From the NCBI GenBank assembly GCA_015680685.1, contig MNCI01022534.1:66703-130702 (forward strand): a stretch of DNA of 64,000 nucleotides, read 5' to 3'. The position numbers and the translations under genes are program-made. Shown here one piece after another: positions 22,206 through 33,361 of the stretch (position 1 is its first letter; the number at the start of each line of letters is the position of its first letter). The notes under the pieces were generated by a model. That model had not been told where the DNA came from. It did no database searches and was given only the letters and a program-made list of their open reading frames with translations. The DNA comes from Gnetum montanum (lineage: Eukaryota; Streptophyta; Gnetopsida; Gnetales; Gnetaceae).

Positions 22206-23031
22206 ATGGCCCATAAGAAGGTTGCAACATCCAAGGTGCCACCTAAGAAGCAGTTAAAAGGAAGTTCTAGTAGTGTGTTGCCTTTCTACACATCTTAGTT
22301 TTGAGGCACAAGAATCCAACACAAGTTTGAAATTATAAGAACTACTATGATTGTTTGTGAGTGTTCTCTTGATTTCCCATTTCACAAAAACAAGCTCTAT
22401 TAGACTACTTCAAGCTTTTAAGTTGGACTACCTTCATTTCCATGAATTATCTTGTCCTTGAAGTTTTAATTAGGGAATTCTACTATAATATTATTATTTC
22501 CAATGTTGTTGCTGGGGCATTCATATTCATAGTTGGTGGAATTGTTGTTGAAGTCCCTCCTAAAATTGTAAATTCACTTTTGGGTATTTCTAGTCCAAAT
22601 GTGTTCTAGGTTACCATTGATATTATGCATGATATATACACCAATGGTATAATTCCCATAGGACATGATAAGTTTTCAAATGTGGTTTGATAGTTGCAAA
22701 TAGTTGTACTCTAATGTATTTTTGGATAGTTTGGTATATAACAGTTTGTGGATGGTTATGGACAGATGGTATGTTTTTCTTGTAATCTCTATGTGGTCTA
22801 TTTTTCTTGTATCTTGATTCATGTATCACTGACCCTCCACACTTATTCTATACCTTAGCTACCATAGGAATTTATATGTCTTAATTCTTTTTCTTAGTAT
22901 ATTTTTTATATGATTTCTTTCTATGCTATGCTTTGTCCTTTTTGGTTATGTCCAAAAAGAGGGAGATATTATTATTGGAACAAGGCTAATACATTTTCTT
23001 AAGTTTTGAACATTACCAAAAAAGGGAAGAT
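22206..23031 (+). pseudogene. Element E 3' frame, putative plant transposon protein (PF20167-like)
   Basis: From ATG 22206 a basic start (MAHKKVATSKVPPKKQLKGS) leads, after a frame change, to LDYFKLLSWTTFISMNYLVL, VLIREFYYNI and GGIVVEVPPKIVNSLLGI. This resembles the N-terminal pattern of the putative plant transposon protein domain (an LVREFYANL-like block, then an RGV..F...I..LLG block). The remainder is full of stops. The family assignment is from memory of the pattern and is tentative. No known copia pol domain occurs here. It follows the internal promoter-like array and ends at the PPT. Confidence 0.45.
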
Positions 23032-24150
23032 TGTGGACCTTTTGGTTTTGATATGTTAAAACTTTAAGAAAAATGGAAGACAATGTTGTTTATTTGTATG
23101 TGTGATTATTGTGCTTGTAGGACAAGAACTTGGATTGAGACTTAGATTCTACAAAGTTATGGACAAGGAATGATGAATTTAAAGGATAAAGGAAGATGAA
23201 AAAAGACATCTCTAAGAAACAACAAATGTCTTTGCAAAATTGAAATGAAATCAAGCAAAGACATCTTCAAGAAACAATAGACATCTTTCATCAAGTAGAG
23301 ATGTCTTCCATCAAGCAAAGATGTCTTTACAGAATGTAGGCTAGTTTTAGAAAGATGTCCTTCTCTAGACAGACATCTTCAAGAATGGAGATTTCAAAAA
23401 GATGTCTTTTCTAGATAAAGATGCCTTTCTAGAATAGAAGGCAATGTCACAAAGACATCTTAGGCAAGAAGAAGATGTCTTCCATGATGGTTAATGACTA
23501 TTGGCTAGCCATTGCACAAGTTCCAAGATGGATTTAGAAACATGGAAACTATAAGAAGATTTCATATGCATTGGGAAAAGTGCAAGCTTATGTGGATTTA
23601 TTAAAAAATCATTTTGTAATCATTGTCTTCTCCATTGCTCCTCATTATATTATTATTTGGCATTGTAAAGTATGCTATACATCAAAGTGTAATGATCAAC
23701 AAACTCAGTTGCATTCATCCCTTGTAATTGTTGTTCTCTTGTTTCCCTATGGGGTTGATGTGTTTCTTGCAGGAAGAAATCTTTCGTGAGCTTTTCAAGA
23801 TCCTATGAGATTGAGTTGTTGGTGCTATGATACAAAACTTTGGTATGGAGCTCAATATTGTAAAGGTTGTGAAAGACTAGAAATCACATTCCAAGCCTGA
23901 CGAGACCTTGTAGGGTTGAGTGGCTATTGCAGCACAACACTCTACACTAGGGCTTGAGGACTATACAGGGTGTGGATCCTTCAACCACATTTTGAGAGCA
24001 ATAAAGTCCAGAGGTGTGCTTGTGATCTATCCTCTGAGTGTGGACTAACCAAGCTTGGAAACCACATTAAAATTGATGTGTGCACTTTGTTTCTTTAAGA
24101 TTTAATTTGGTAAACTTATTTATCCCCCCTTCTAAGTTCAATGATCCATA
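23032..24150 (+). repeat. Element E LTR2
   Basis: Aligns with 18775-19891 throughout: TGTGGACC start, octamer cluster 23195-23490, end GATCCATA. It is preceded by a polypurine tract near 23018-23031. Confidence 0.9.
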
Positions 24151-24446
24151 GTAATGGTGGAAAAAAATCTTGATCTTTAGTTCTAGACATGAACTCTACC
24201 CAAGAATAATTCACTTGAACAATAATTCCAATAAATTGCTTAATACCACACTAGCATTCACTATATTGCTAAGTGTAAATCAAGAAGAAAAACTACAAGA
24301 ATTTTCCTAAGTGTTTTAGCAAGGTTGTTTCTTTGACATGACAATGGATTGGTTTTTATAGTAAAGACCAAGATCCACTACATTATATCCACAATGATGT
24401 AAGAAAAGCTACAATATTGCATTGGATAACTAAAATGATTTTTTCA
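24151..24446 (-). repeat. LTR remnant of element I (Athila-like)
   Basis: AT-rich segment ending TTTTTTCA, directly followed by the PPT-like TACCCCCATAG and by CTCAAG..CCTTACAAAAT-type sequence, the same junction as in elements A (4719/4720) and B (40136/40137). It is cut on the left by element E. TTTTTATAG near 24355 may mark the TATA region. Confidence 0.5.
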
Positions 24447-24457
24447 TACCCCCATAG
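24447..24457 (-). promoter_or_regulatory. Polypurine tract of element I
   Basis: The minus strand reads CTATGGGGGTA immediately before the LTR terminus, as in elements A and B. Confidence 0.6.
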
Positions 24458-24579
24458 CTAACTAGAAACTTTTCCTCAAGTTAAAATGAGAGGAGGATAG
24501 AGTCCCTTACAAAATGTGTGGGTTTATATACAAACTTGTATACTATGAATTATTTATACAACTAACTCTACTATGAATT

Positions 24580-24822
24580 TCACATTGTGGTTCTAGTAAT
24601 ATTTACAAAATTATCATGCAGTGCATGATAAACACAAATGACAAAAAAAAAAAAGACAAAACACAACAAAAAAAAAACCTTAGAGTTTGATGTAGTCTTT
24701 AGGTTCTTGGTGATGATGGCTCCTCCATTACTTTTTCTCCTTTTATCATCAAGCTTTTGAAATTGATAATAGTTAAGTAATGCTTGAAGATCTTCTTCCT
24801 TTGATCTAGGATCATATACCAT
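24580..24822 (-). pseudogene. C-terminal end of the element I coding-like tract
   Basis: Minus-strand frame opening VYDPRSKEEDLQALLNYYQF, then DDKRRKSNGG, rich in charged residues. Its right edge is the left target-site copy of insert K, and it joins the coiled-coil tract resuming at 26244 when K is removed. After SNSKV a T-rich run gives a hydrophobic tail that is probably read-through. It lies ~120 bases before the element I PPT, as expected for a last frame. Confidence 0.4.
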
Positions 24823-24830
24823 CCAAGAAA

Positions 24831-26232
24831 TTTTTTTTTTTTTGAGAGAATGTTCGGGTTTGTATTACTGAAAGATATGGTACATGAGTAAACAATTACA
24901 ATGGGGGGGGGGGGACATCAGGGATGGCCCATGCTGAGAGGGGGGGAGCCCCAGAAAATCACAAATTTTGAAGCATGGAGGACTCCGAGCTTAGCCACCG
25001 AACCTCAAAACCTCAAAACCTCAAACCCTCAAAAACCTCAAGGTTGAATAGTGAGAGCAAAAAGAAGGGGGGGGGGGGGGGGGGGGAGGGGGCGGCGCAC
25101 CCCCAAGGGGGGGACGCAACCCCAACAAAAAAAAGGGGGGGGCGACAGCAAGGGGGGGGCATTAGGGGTGAGTTGGCAGAAGGAGACAGGCACACCAAGG
25201 CCGTTCTAGCTCATGAAGCAGGTCCAGTGTGACGCGATGCGGTCCATGAAGTTCGTTGCTTGTTGGATGCCCTACATCGTAGCCTCCCTCGTGCTCCGGT
25301 CAGCCGATGAGTCCCCGGCATCAGGGTGGAATCTAGAGGACGTGCGTCTGATGTGTCGTCTGCTGAGCTCCCCTAGGAGCTCTCACAACTAATGCCCAAA
25401 ATACTATATGGGCAACACCCCCCCCCCTGAGCCACTAACGGGCACTATGTACATGTGCCCGGTCAAGTTGTCGTTGCCGTTGCTCCTCCTCCTTCCTCAG
25501 GCACACCTGCTCCTCCCAGGCCACCACCTCCTGGGCCTAACGAGCCGCCTCTTCCTGGCACAGCTCCTCCCTGATTCGGTCCTGGAGATCATCAATGAGC
25601 TAGGCCCGCGAGGTCTCCATCATGAGCGTGTGCTGCCGATTCAGCTGTTGTGCTTGTTCACGAAGCTGGGCATCGTGGTCGGTGCGCGACTGAGCCAGGG
25701 TCTCGGTCCACTTTGCCTCCAAAATCTGTCGCTTGGCCTCCCGAGTAGCAGCAACCACTTGTTGCATTTCCACCTCCCAATTTGGGGGGGCGCTGGGGGG
25801 TCAGGCGAGGGGGGGGGGATTTCGACGAGAGCGGCTTCCCTAGGTGAGGTTCAAAGCGGTCTGCCACTGCTGAGGGGCCAGGGTGGGGGAAATCGGGGTG
25901 GTGGGTGGGGCATCAATGAGGTGACCCCCAGGGGGCGGGGGCAAAGGATGGGCCAGGACCCCCCCTGCCCCCCACCCTCCGCCACAAAGCCAAAATTAAC
26001 CCCGAGTGGTGACCACGTCGTTTACGGTGGAGGGCCTCAAGGAAGAACCGCGGCAGGTTAACCTGGGTGTCATCCTTCAAGCACCTCAAGAAGGTGAAAT
26101 GCAACCCCTGGAGCTTGGACACGTTGCCTAACTGGACAAAAAAATGTTCCACCAAGGCGGTGGCACGAGCCCAAAGGCGCGGGAGAGAAGACTAAGGGAC
26201 CTGGCGACTCTGCGTTCTCAGGGTTAGCCCCT
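24831..26232 (-). mobile_element. Insert K: GC-rich retroposed segment
   Basis: A 1.4-kb block of strikingly higher GC than its flanks. It starts (plus strand) with 13 T, i.e. a poly(A) tail on the minus strand. It is flanked by CAAGAAATTTT (24824-24834) and CAAGAAAATTT (26233-26243), a near-perfect 11-bp duplication. It interrupts the coding-like tract of element I. G/C runs of 12 and 20 bases occur at 24903-24914 and 25067-25086. Poly(A) tail plus duplication fit a LINE-mobilised or processed retrocopy. No RT or endonuclease motif is seen. Confidence 0.65.
25480..26180 (-). pseudogene. Proline- and glutamine-rich frame within insert K
   Basis: Minus strand reads LVEHFFVQLGNVSKLQGLHF, then CLKDDTQVNLPRFFLEAL and HSGLILALWRR. 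A Pro/Gly-rich linker and an acidic, Glu/Gln-rich helical stretch (EELCQEEAARQAQ, RKEEEQRQRQ) follow near 25480-25600. Stops interrupt it, so it is broken. The VNLPRFFLEAL phrase resembles the C-terminal part of PF20167-type plant transposon proteins, which is only a suggestion. The plus-strand frame covering the same bases is Leu/Pro low complexity and looks like an antisense shadow. Confidence 0.35.
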
Positions 26233-26243
26233 CAAGAAAATTT

Positions 26244-28811
26244 AATAATGTTAGTTGGAGTTGGTATTTCCCATGGGAAAGGTAGTTGTGAAAACATCTT
26301 ATTTTCCTTCATATATCATGTTTCAAACTACCATAATTCTTTCTCAAATTCTCTAGCTACTTTTATCAATTCTTGGTAATTTTTCATTCTATGGGCTAGA
26401 TTTGTTGTGATGTCCTTTTGATCTTGGTAGCTAACCTTGACTACTTGAAATTCAAAGTTTGTAATGTGTTACTTTTATTGGGTGTCCTTCTTATCTGCAA
26501 ACTCTTTTTCATATAGTGCATAAAATGCATCCACTTGTTGCTCTAGTTCATTTCTAGGTCTACATTCTATGAGCATGGCTAGATTAGCCTCTTAAAGATT
26601 TGATAATACCATGTATTCTATTAGGTCTTCCATTTGTAGATCCTTGTTCTTTACTTCAGCTTTATGGACATGGACAACACCATCCAAGATTGGCTTCTAA
26701 TCAAGTGTTTGCATTGTGATGGTGCTAATTTTGGCTTTATTCATCTATATTTATTTTTTGTTGATCTACTTATATATGCTAACTTGGTATTGGAAGTGTT
26801 CTTTTATCCTTTCATGCTTTTTGGCCTTGTTTTTCCATGCACTAATCTCAATAGTTGATTTCTAGTGGATTGCATGAACTTCTTTCATTGATGGGACTCT
26901 ATTCTCCTTAATATCTACATGTCTTGGTTGACTCTTGCAGATTTCTCTTTAAGTTGATGGATACCTTCTTTAAAGATATTCTTGTGTTTTTCAATATCAA
27001 TTAACCTTGTGTTCTCTATAGTTATTTTCTTATTTTCTTCCTCTAGGGTAGTTAGGGCTTTAACATGTGCAAACATTTGTGCGTTTTTTACTAAAGTGTT
27101 TCATGTTGATTTTTCCTTTTCCATCTCCACTTGAATATTTCTAGTTATTAGTTGAATCACTTGTTTAGTTTTGAATTTATCTAGATAGTTTGGCATTACA
27201 TATTGTTTAGGGTCTCTCCTTTCTACTCTTAATGCTACCAATTGGGTTTGCAAACTCTACATCTCATTCTTTGTATGTTCAACTCTTGTTTTGGCCATTA
27301 CTAGCTTTTCCTTTGTTGAAATAAGCTTTAAATGTACTGTAGTGATATCACTAAATATATTAAAGAGGTCTTGCATCACCTACCTTGTCTACAATAGTTG
27401 ATCTAGGATATCTTTGTACTCTTGTAAAAACATGAAGGTTCCAACTATTTTTCAATTTCTTTGGTTCTAATCATATTTGTTGGTGGCATAATAGGAACAT
27501 TGAAGGATTTTTTAATATGATTAATGATAACTTCAACTAATCTTGTTGCATCTTGGCATTGCATGATCACAACTATGGCTCCTTCTCTACTCTTTGGCAT
27601 AACTTGGAAGGATGTAGCATTTACTAATATTTTTTGTGGCCAATCCTCATCTTCTCATGATTATAATGATACTTGATCATTGGTGGATCTTGTTGATATG
27701 GAAAGCCTTATAGGATTATCCCTAACTTTCTATATACTTGAGACTTCTCTATTTCCCCAATAGATAATTTTTGCAATCCACTATAGATGGCTTATAGAAT
27801 TTTTATAATCCTACTATGCTAGTGAAGCACTTAATCTAGGTCTATTACCAGTTGATTTTGACCCATTGGTTCTTGCTTGCTCTTATCTTATGGCTAGGAT
27901 GTTTTCTATTAGTGTGGATCCTATAGCTCCATCAGTGCCTTCTTGATTTTCTAGTTAATATTTCTTAGGATGCATTGTCTTTGACATCTCAGCATAGGAT
28001 GAATTTTGGGCCTTTTGTAGGACATAATTTGTGTAGCCTAGAATTTTTAGTTGCTTGCCCATCCTTCTGATGAGGGAAGGAAATGACAAAGTGAGCTTCC
28101 CTACCTTCTTCTCTTCAAATATTCCTTAGATTTATAGAAATAATAAGTGAACCATGTTTAACTAAAATTTTCCCATAAGGATGGTTCTTCCTCTTGCAGC
28201 ATAGGTGGAAATCCTATTTAATCTTTTGGTGGGGAAAATATGATAAGTCCCAATTTTGAAATATGTCTTCTCTTCAATGGAAAATTTTTTATATTCTTTA
28301 TCTGATTTATCATAAGCCCTTTTTAGCTACAACTTCTTTGTATTTGTATTGGATCTTGTGGAGATTTTTGCAATATTTGCTCCAACATTGGGAGGTTTAG
28401 TGTCTTTATGATTACTTTCATTGAATAGGACACTATGATTTCTTCAATTTTAATGGTAGCATCATCTTGCTTATTTTTTCAAAATTGGTAGACTTCCCCT
28501 AAATACCATTCACCATTTTATGATAGAGTTAGTCAAAGTGGAGAGGCTTGAAGTTTCTCTTGGGCATTGAGAAGGGAAAACTCCATAAATGATTTGAAGT
28601 TGAGTTTCTCAATAACTATGGACATGATAGAATTCTCTTGAATAGCTTGGAGACATTTTCCTAATGACATGAGGTATTATCCATATTCTTTAGTTGGCAA
28701 TGCTTCAACCTTAGCTTGTGTAGAATGTTCTATTGTAGGTGTTTGCTAATGAATGCTGAAGGACTAAGCCTCTTGCTAAGCTTGTAGACTATATTCTCCA
28801 GCTTGTTCCAT
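26244..28811 (-). pseudogene. Element I unidentified long coding-like tract
   Basis: From a possible ATG at 28811 (MEQAGEYSLQA) the minus strand reads as a coherent but stop-ridden protein: KLNFKSFMEFSLLNAQEK (28590-28650), AYDKSDKEYKKFSIEEKTYF (28260-28330), IRRMGKQLKILGYTNYVLQ (28020-28080), GTDGAIGSTLIENILAIR (27880-27935), VVMQCQDATRLVEVIINHIK (27510-27575). A coiled-coil-like part follows (LEEENKKITIENTRLIDIEK, HQLKEKSARVNQDM, 26930-27060). With 24580-24822 it spans roughly 900 codons. No gag, protease, RT or integrase motif is present and I do not recognise the family. It lies before an Athila-like PPT and LTR, where Athila elements carry an extra env-like frame; I see no signal peptide or clear membrane anchor. 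Confidence 0.45.
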
Positions 28812-28994
28812 TACATTGGGTCTTTGCCTCTTTTTTGTGAGGGTCCTTTGGTTGTGGGTCTTTCAGGAACCATCTATAATCATAAAGGATTTATTTGAGA
28901 TTACCCATGGATTTCAAATAGGTTCCCAAGAGTTCATGATCCTCTCTTGGGTTCTTATATTTGATCAAAATTTATCCTTATTATTACTTTATAG

Positions 28995-30025
28995 TGTGGA
29001 TCGAGAATGTAGAAGAGGGGTTGAATAAGTTCTCTAAATTAAAATTGCACTAGCCACAAAAGCACACCAAAATTTATGTGGTTCCCCAACTTGGGTAGTC
29101 CACACTCAAATGATATATTCCTTACCCACCTCTAGGTTTTTTTTCTTTAAAAAGTGGTTTGAAGGGTATCATACTTTGTTCAAAATCTAAGCTTTGCTTC
29201 AAAGTGTTTCGTTGTTATGAAACCACCCAACCTTGCAAGGTCCCAACAAACTCAAGATGTCACTTCAAGGATCCCATAACCTTTAAAAAATTGACCTCCA
29301 CTCTAGGGTGTTTTGACATTGCAAAACCACTCAATCTTGTAGGATTCCAACAAGCTCGATATAGATGCCTTCTTGTAAGAAGCACATAAACTCCATAGGG
29401 CTATAAGAAAGAGATAAAATAACAAGGAAAGAATTTAATTAAATTTATAGATCCTTGTACTTGAAGCTTAGTACAAAATATAATCTAGCAAATGATGTTA
29501 CAATGAAGAGCAAGAATAGAATTTCATAGAATAGACAATGAGAAGATTGAATGTGAATAGTTCTTGCATAATTTCCAAGATTTTGACATCTTCTTATAGT
29601 ATTAGAGTTTCTAAAAAGTCCTTATAATTCATGCAATGGCTACCAACCAACTAGTGTAGATGTCTAATTCAAAGTTGGAACATCTACTTGAGATTGGCCT
29701 TAATTCAAGAGAGATGTCTCACTGGAAAATGGGACATCTACAGGGAGATGTCTACTCTTGGATGTAAACATATACTATTTTACAAAGACATATCATCAAG
29801 TTTTTAGCTCTATCCTTTGAGGCTTTCTCCTATCCTTGAAGCATCTTCATTTCATTTGTAGCCTTCATGTAGTCTTCATTTTAACATCTCATTGTCAATC
29901 TCATTTCTTTGAGTTCTTAGATCTCATTGTGGAATTCTTGTGCATGATCTAAAAAATCATCATCCATCTCAAAAATTCTATTTTATCCATTTTAATTAAT
30001 ATTTTGACAATCCAAAAGGTCAACA
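28995..30025 (-). repeat. Element D 3' LTR
   Basis: A 1031-bp LTR matching 34078-35142. The minus-strand U3 contains AGACATCT/AGATGTCT copies (29655-29790) and ACTATAAGAAG (about 29590-29602) as candidate TATA. Confidence 0.92.
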
Positions 30026-30040
30026 ATCTCCCCCTTTATG
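30026..30040 (-). promoter_or_regulatory. Polypurine tract of element D
   Basis: Minus strand AAAGGGGGAGAT immediately before the LTR start TGTTGACC. Confidence 0.8.
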
Positions 30041-30289
30041 GTGATTTCCAAAACTTAAGAAAATGGGTTAGTAGGATTCATTAAAAAAATGTATCTTTTT
30101 ATCTCCTCCTTTTTGGACAAAAACAAAAAGGATTTGAAGAAGTTCCCCTAAATAAATGCAAGAGAAAAATAATATATATATATAATGTTGAGAGCCTAGA
30201 ATAGCTATGTTTTATTAAAAATTTAAAAGAAAAAATGTGATAGGACAATGTCCTATCCCAATGTCTTTGAAGATAGCAATTAATCATCA

Positions 30290-31760
30290 ATCATCAAGAG
30301 GTTTGGTAAAAGAATCTACAAGTTGATTTTTAATTTGAATGAATTCTAGTATTATATGCCCAAGTTGAGTGTGTTTTCTTATAAAGTGATGATGAATTTT
30401 GATGTGTTTTGTATGTGAATGTTGGATTAGATTGTTGTTGTCACAATAAATTGGTGTAGATTGGGGTTTTACGCGTAAGTCCTTGAGTATTTCTTTTGTC
30501 CATGAAAGTTGGGAAAAATAGTTTCTATTTGAAATGTATTTAGTTTATACCATAGAAAGTGTTGTGGAAGTTTACCTTTTGGTTATCCAAGAGACAAGGC
30601 TTTTTTCTAGGAAAAAGCAATTACCACTTGTGCTTTGATGATCATCTAAACAACCTGGCCAATTTGCATCACAATATCTAGCAAGATCAAGTGTGGAATC
30701 CTTTGGATAGAAAAGTGCCCAATACCTTTTAGATAATGAAAAATATGTTTAACAACCTTTTAGATAATGAAAAATATACCAAAATGTGGAATATTTTGGG
30801 TTTTCCTGATATCTAGCCCAAATTCATGCACTTAATGTTATGTCTAGTCTACTAGAAATTAAGTAAAGTAGGCTACCTATCATACCTTTGTATTGCAATT
30901 TTCCTTGATCATCTTTGATGAGCTTGAAATTTGCTACCATAGGAGTGTTCTTTACCTTAACCTTTGCTAAGTTGAATTTTAGTAGATATTTGATATATTT
31001 GATTTGACAAATGGTAGTTTCATCTTTTGTTTAATTAATTTGAAATTTAAGAAAGTTGTTGAGCTCTCTAATCATGCTCATTTCAAATTTTGATTGCATA
31101 AGATCTGAAAACTTATTGCATAGAATTTCAATAGTTTCACCAAAAATAATATCATCAACATAGATTTGAATAATAAGTAAATCATTTCCTTCTTTTTTGA
31201 GAAATAAACTGACATCAGCCATACCTCTTTCAAAGAAATTTGATGTAAGGTGTTGGGAGAGTCTTTCATATCAAGCTCTAGGAACTTATTTAACCTCATA
31301 AAGAACCTTCTTGAGCTTGAAAACATGATCAAGATTAATGGGACCTACAAATCATTTAGGTTTTCTAACATATAATTCTTGTTGTATGATCCCATTTAGA
31401 AATGCACTTTTCACATCCATTTGGTATATATTGATATTTTTATTACTAGAAAATGCCAAAAGAAGTCTAATAGATTCAAGTCTAGTAACAAGAGTAGAAG
31501 TCTCATCAAAATCAATTCCTTATTATTGATTATAGCATTTTGTAACTATCCTAGCTTTATTTTTAATGATATTTCCATTTTCATCAATTTTATTCCTAAT
31601 GATCCATTTTGCTCCAATAATTGATTTATAGTTATATTTAGGTGTCGATTCCCACACATCATTCCTAGTGAATTGATTTAGTTCATCTTGCATAGTGAGA
31701 ATCTATCCTTTTTCTACTTCTACTTCTTTGAAGTTTTTGGATTCTAGTTGTGAAATATAT
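30290..31760 (-). pseudogene. Element D reverse transcriptase and RNase H
   Basis: The minus strand encodes copia RT: LLIIQIYVDDIIFGETIEIL with an intact YVDD box at 31151-31162, FEMSMIRELNNFLKFQIN after it, and fragments of the N-terminal palm near 31330-31650. Downstream (30300-30720) are RNase H traces such as an ADWAG-like DDHQST region and a C-terminal KENIPKPL-like part. At least one frame change occurs near 31210 and many stops follow. RT plus RNase H would copy element RNA into DNA in the cytoplasmic particle. Confidence 0.85.
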
Positions 31761-31859
31761 GTTGCATAGGCACACATTTTCTTATTTTGGCTCCTAGTGC
31801 AACTTTCATCTTATACTTGTCCAATTACATCATTGAGAGAGAGCGTTCTACTAAGTCTA

Positions 31860-32801
31860 GGCATCTTAGGTTGAATTGGTGATACTTCCTCATGTTCATC
31901 CTCATGTTCACTATCTAATTCTAACTAGATAACTTTTGAATTGGAACTATTTCATCATCAGGTTGTGGAGAAGTAATGTCACTATCATCAGTTTTAGCAT
32001 TAATAGTTTCTTCTACAAAATTTGTTCTTTTATTGAAGACTCCATATGCTCTACTAATGGAATAATATCCTAAGAAAATTCCTTCACTAGTTTTAGCTTC
32101 AAGTTTTCTTAATATATCTATATCATTAAGAATATAGCATTTGGAACCAAAGACATGAAAATAATCTACTAAAGGTTTTCTACTAGTCCATAATTCATAG
32201 GGAGTTTTAGAGGTGAACCTTCTTACCAGAACTCTATTGGAGATGTAGCAAGTAGTGTTAATTACTTTAGCCTAGAAGTGTTAAGGAAGATTCTTGTCAT
32301 TCAATATAGTTCTCCTCATTTCATTAGAGATCCTATAACTTCTTTTGGCTACACCATTCTGTTGAGAAGTTCTTGCAGTAAAGAATTGATGAAGTATGTC
32401 ATTCATTTGATAAAATTTCTCAAATTTGACATTCTTAAGTTCCCCTCCATTATCACTCTTAATGACTTTGATACCATAGCCTTTTTCTCTCTGAATTTGA
32501 TTACAAATTCTTAACAATGATGAAATACTTCATCCTTGTGATATAATGAGGCAACCCAAGTAAAACAAGAGTAATCATCAACAATGGTTAGAAAATATCT
32601 TTTCTTTCCCAAACTAAGTGTTTGAGAAGGATCAACCAAATCCATGTGAAGTAAATCTAAAGGACAAGAGGTAGTGATACAATTTTTATTATCAAACCTC
32701 ACCCTTATTTTCTTTTCCTTTTGGCATGCTTCATAGGTGTTCAAATTGAAGTCTTTAAGTTTGGGCAATCCACAAACCATTTCCTTTGTCACCAAAGTCA
32801 A
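31860..32801 (-). pseudogene. Element D integrase
   Basis: Minus strand: KEKKIRVRFDNKNCITTSCP (GAG-pre-integrase/zinc area), LHMDLVDPSQTLS with the first catalytic Asp, YFLTIVDDYSCFTWVASL, then IKSDNGGELKN with the second Asp. QQNGVAKRSYR follows, where Lys replaces the third acid exactly 35 residues after Asp. That Glu-to-Lys change (AAA for GAA) would abolish strand transfer. Frame breaks occur near 32515. Confidence 0.88.
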
Positions 32802-32835
32802 GAATTTCTTTGTTTATGTGGCCCAACTTTCTATG

Positions 32836-33100
32836 TTACATATGAGCATCATTTGTATTACTGATCAAAAACTTAGATTCAAGGTTAGGGTTATCTCCAA
32901 ATACAATAGTATAAACATTAGCATTTCTAGATCCTTTTATCACAATGTTTCCAGTGGTTAAGTCTTTTATTCTATAAGTTTCTTTTGAAAAAATAACATA
33001 GAAATTTGAATCACAAAGTTGAATTACACTTAAAAGATTATTCTTTAACCCTTTGAAAAACAAAACTTTATTTATAGTAGGTTGTCCTTTACCTTTTCCT
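32836..33100 (-). pseudogene. Element D GAG-pre-integrase region
   Basis: Minus strand FKGLKNNLLSVIQLCDSNF, IFSKETYRIKDLTTGNIVIK and GSRNANVYTI. This is the typical copia segment between protease and integrase zinc finger. Protease itself (33070-33350) is too decayed to show its active site. Confidence 0.8.
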
Positions 33101-33361
33101 CCTATGGTACCAAATACTTGTTATAGGAGCCTCTATGTCATCTTCAAAAGTAATAGTTCCATAATTTTATTTTGATAAGTGTATAAATTAGGTTTTATCT
33201 CTTGTCATATGTCTTGAGCAACCAATATCAATATGCCACATGCTTGTTTTGATTGTAGAGAAAGAAACTTGAGTCATCATGTTTTATGTAGGCTTCCTTT
33301 CTTTTTGCTTCCAAACTTTCTTTCCCTACAAAGCACCTTGTCTAGGTTCTTTTTGAAAAGA

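Larger units (their letters stand above)
18775..24150 (+). mobile_element. Element E: SIRE-like Ty1/copia, gag only
   Basis: LTRs of 1117 bp (18775-19891) and 1119 bp (23032-24150) begin TGTGGAC. The PBS (19894-19906) and PPTs fit a plus-strand copia element. The interior holds a decayed gag and a second decayed frame near the 3' end, but no protease, integrase, RT or RNase H. The LTRs resemble the reverse complement of element D LTRs, notably near the U5 end (GTGTGGA..CCAAGTTGGGGAA). No target duplication can be scored because interior sequence, not host DNA, lies left of LTR1. Confidence 0.88.

Noticed and set aside
24146-24160. Target duplication for element E
   Set aside because: The right flank is GTAAT, but the left flank of LTR1 is element interior, so no meaningful duplication can be scored.
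25408-26061. 217-codon plus-strand frame rich in Leu and Pro
   Set aside because: Opposite strand of the GC-rich insert K, low complexity, with better protein-like signal on the minus strand. Long frames are expected by chance at this GC content.
30140-30200. TATATATATATA near 30170 as a promoter
   Set aside because: Lies in the 3' interior of element D, with no array or start consistent with transcription; simple AT repeat.
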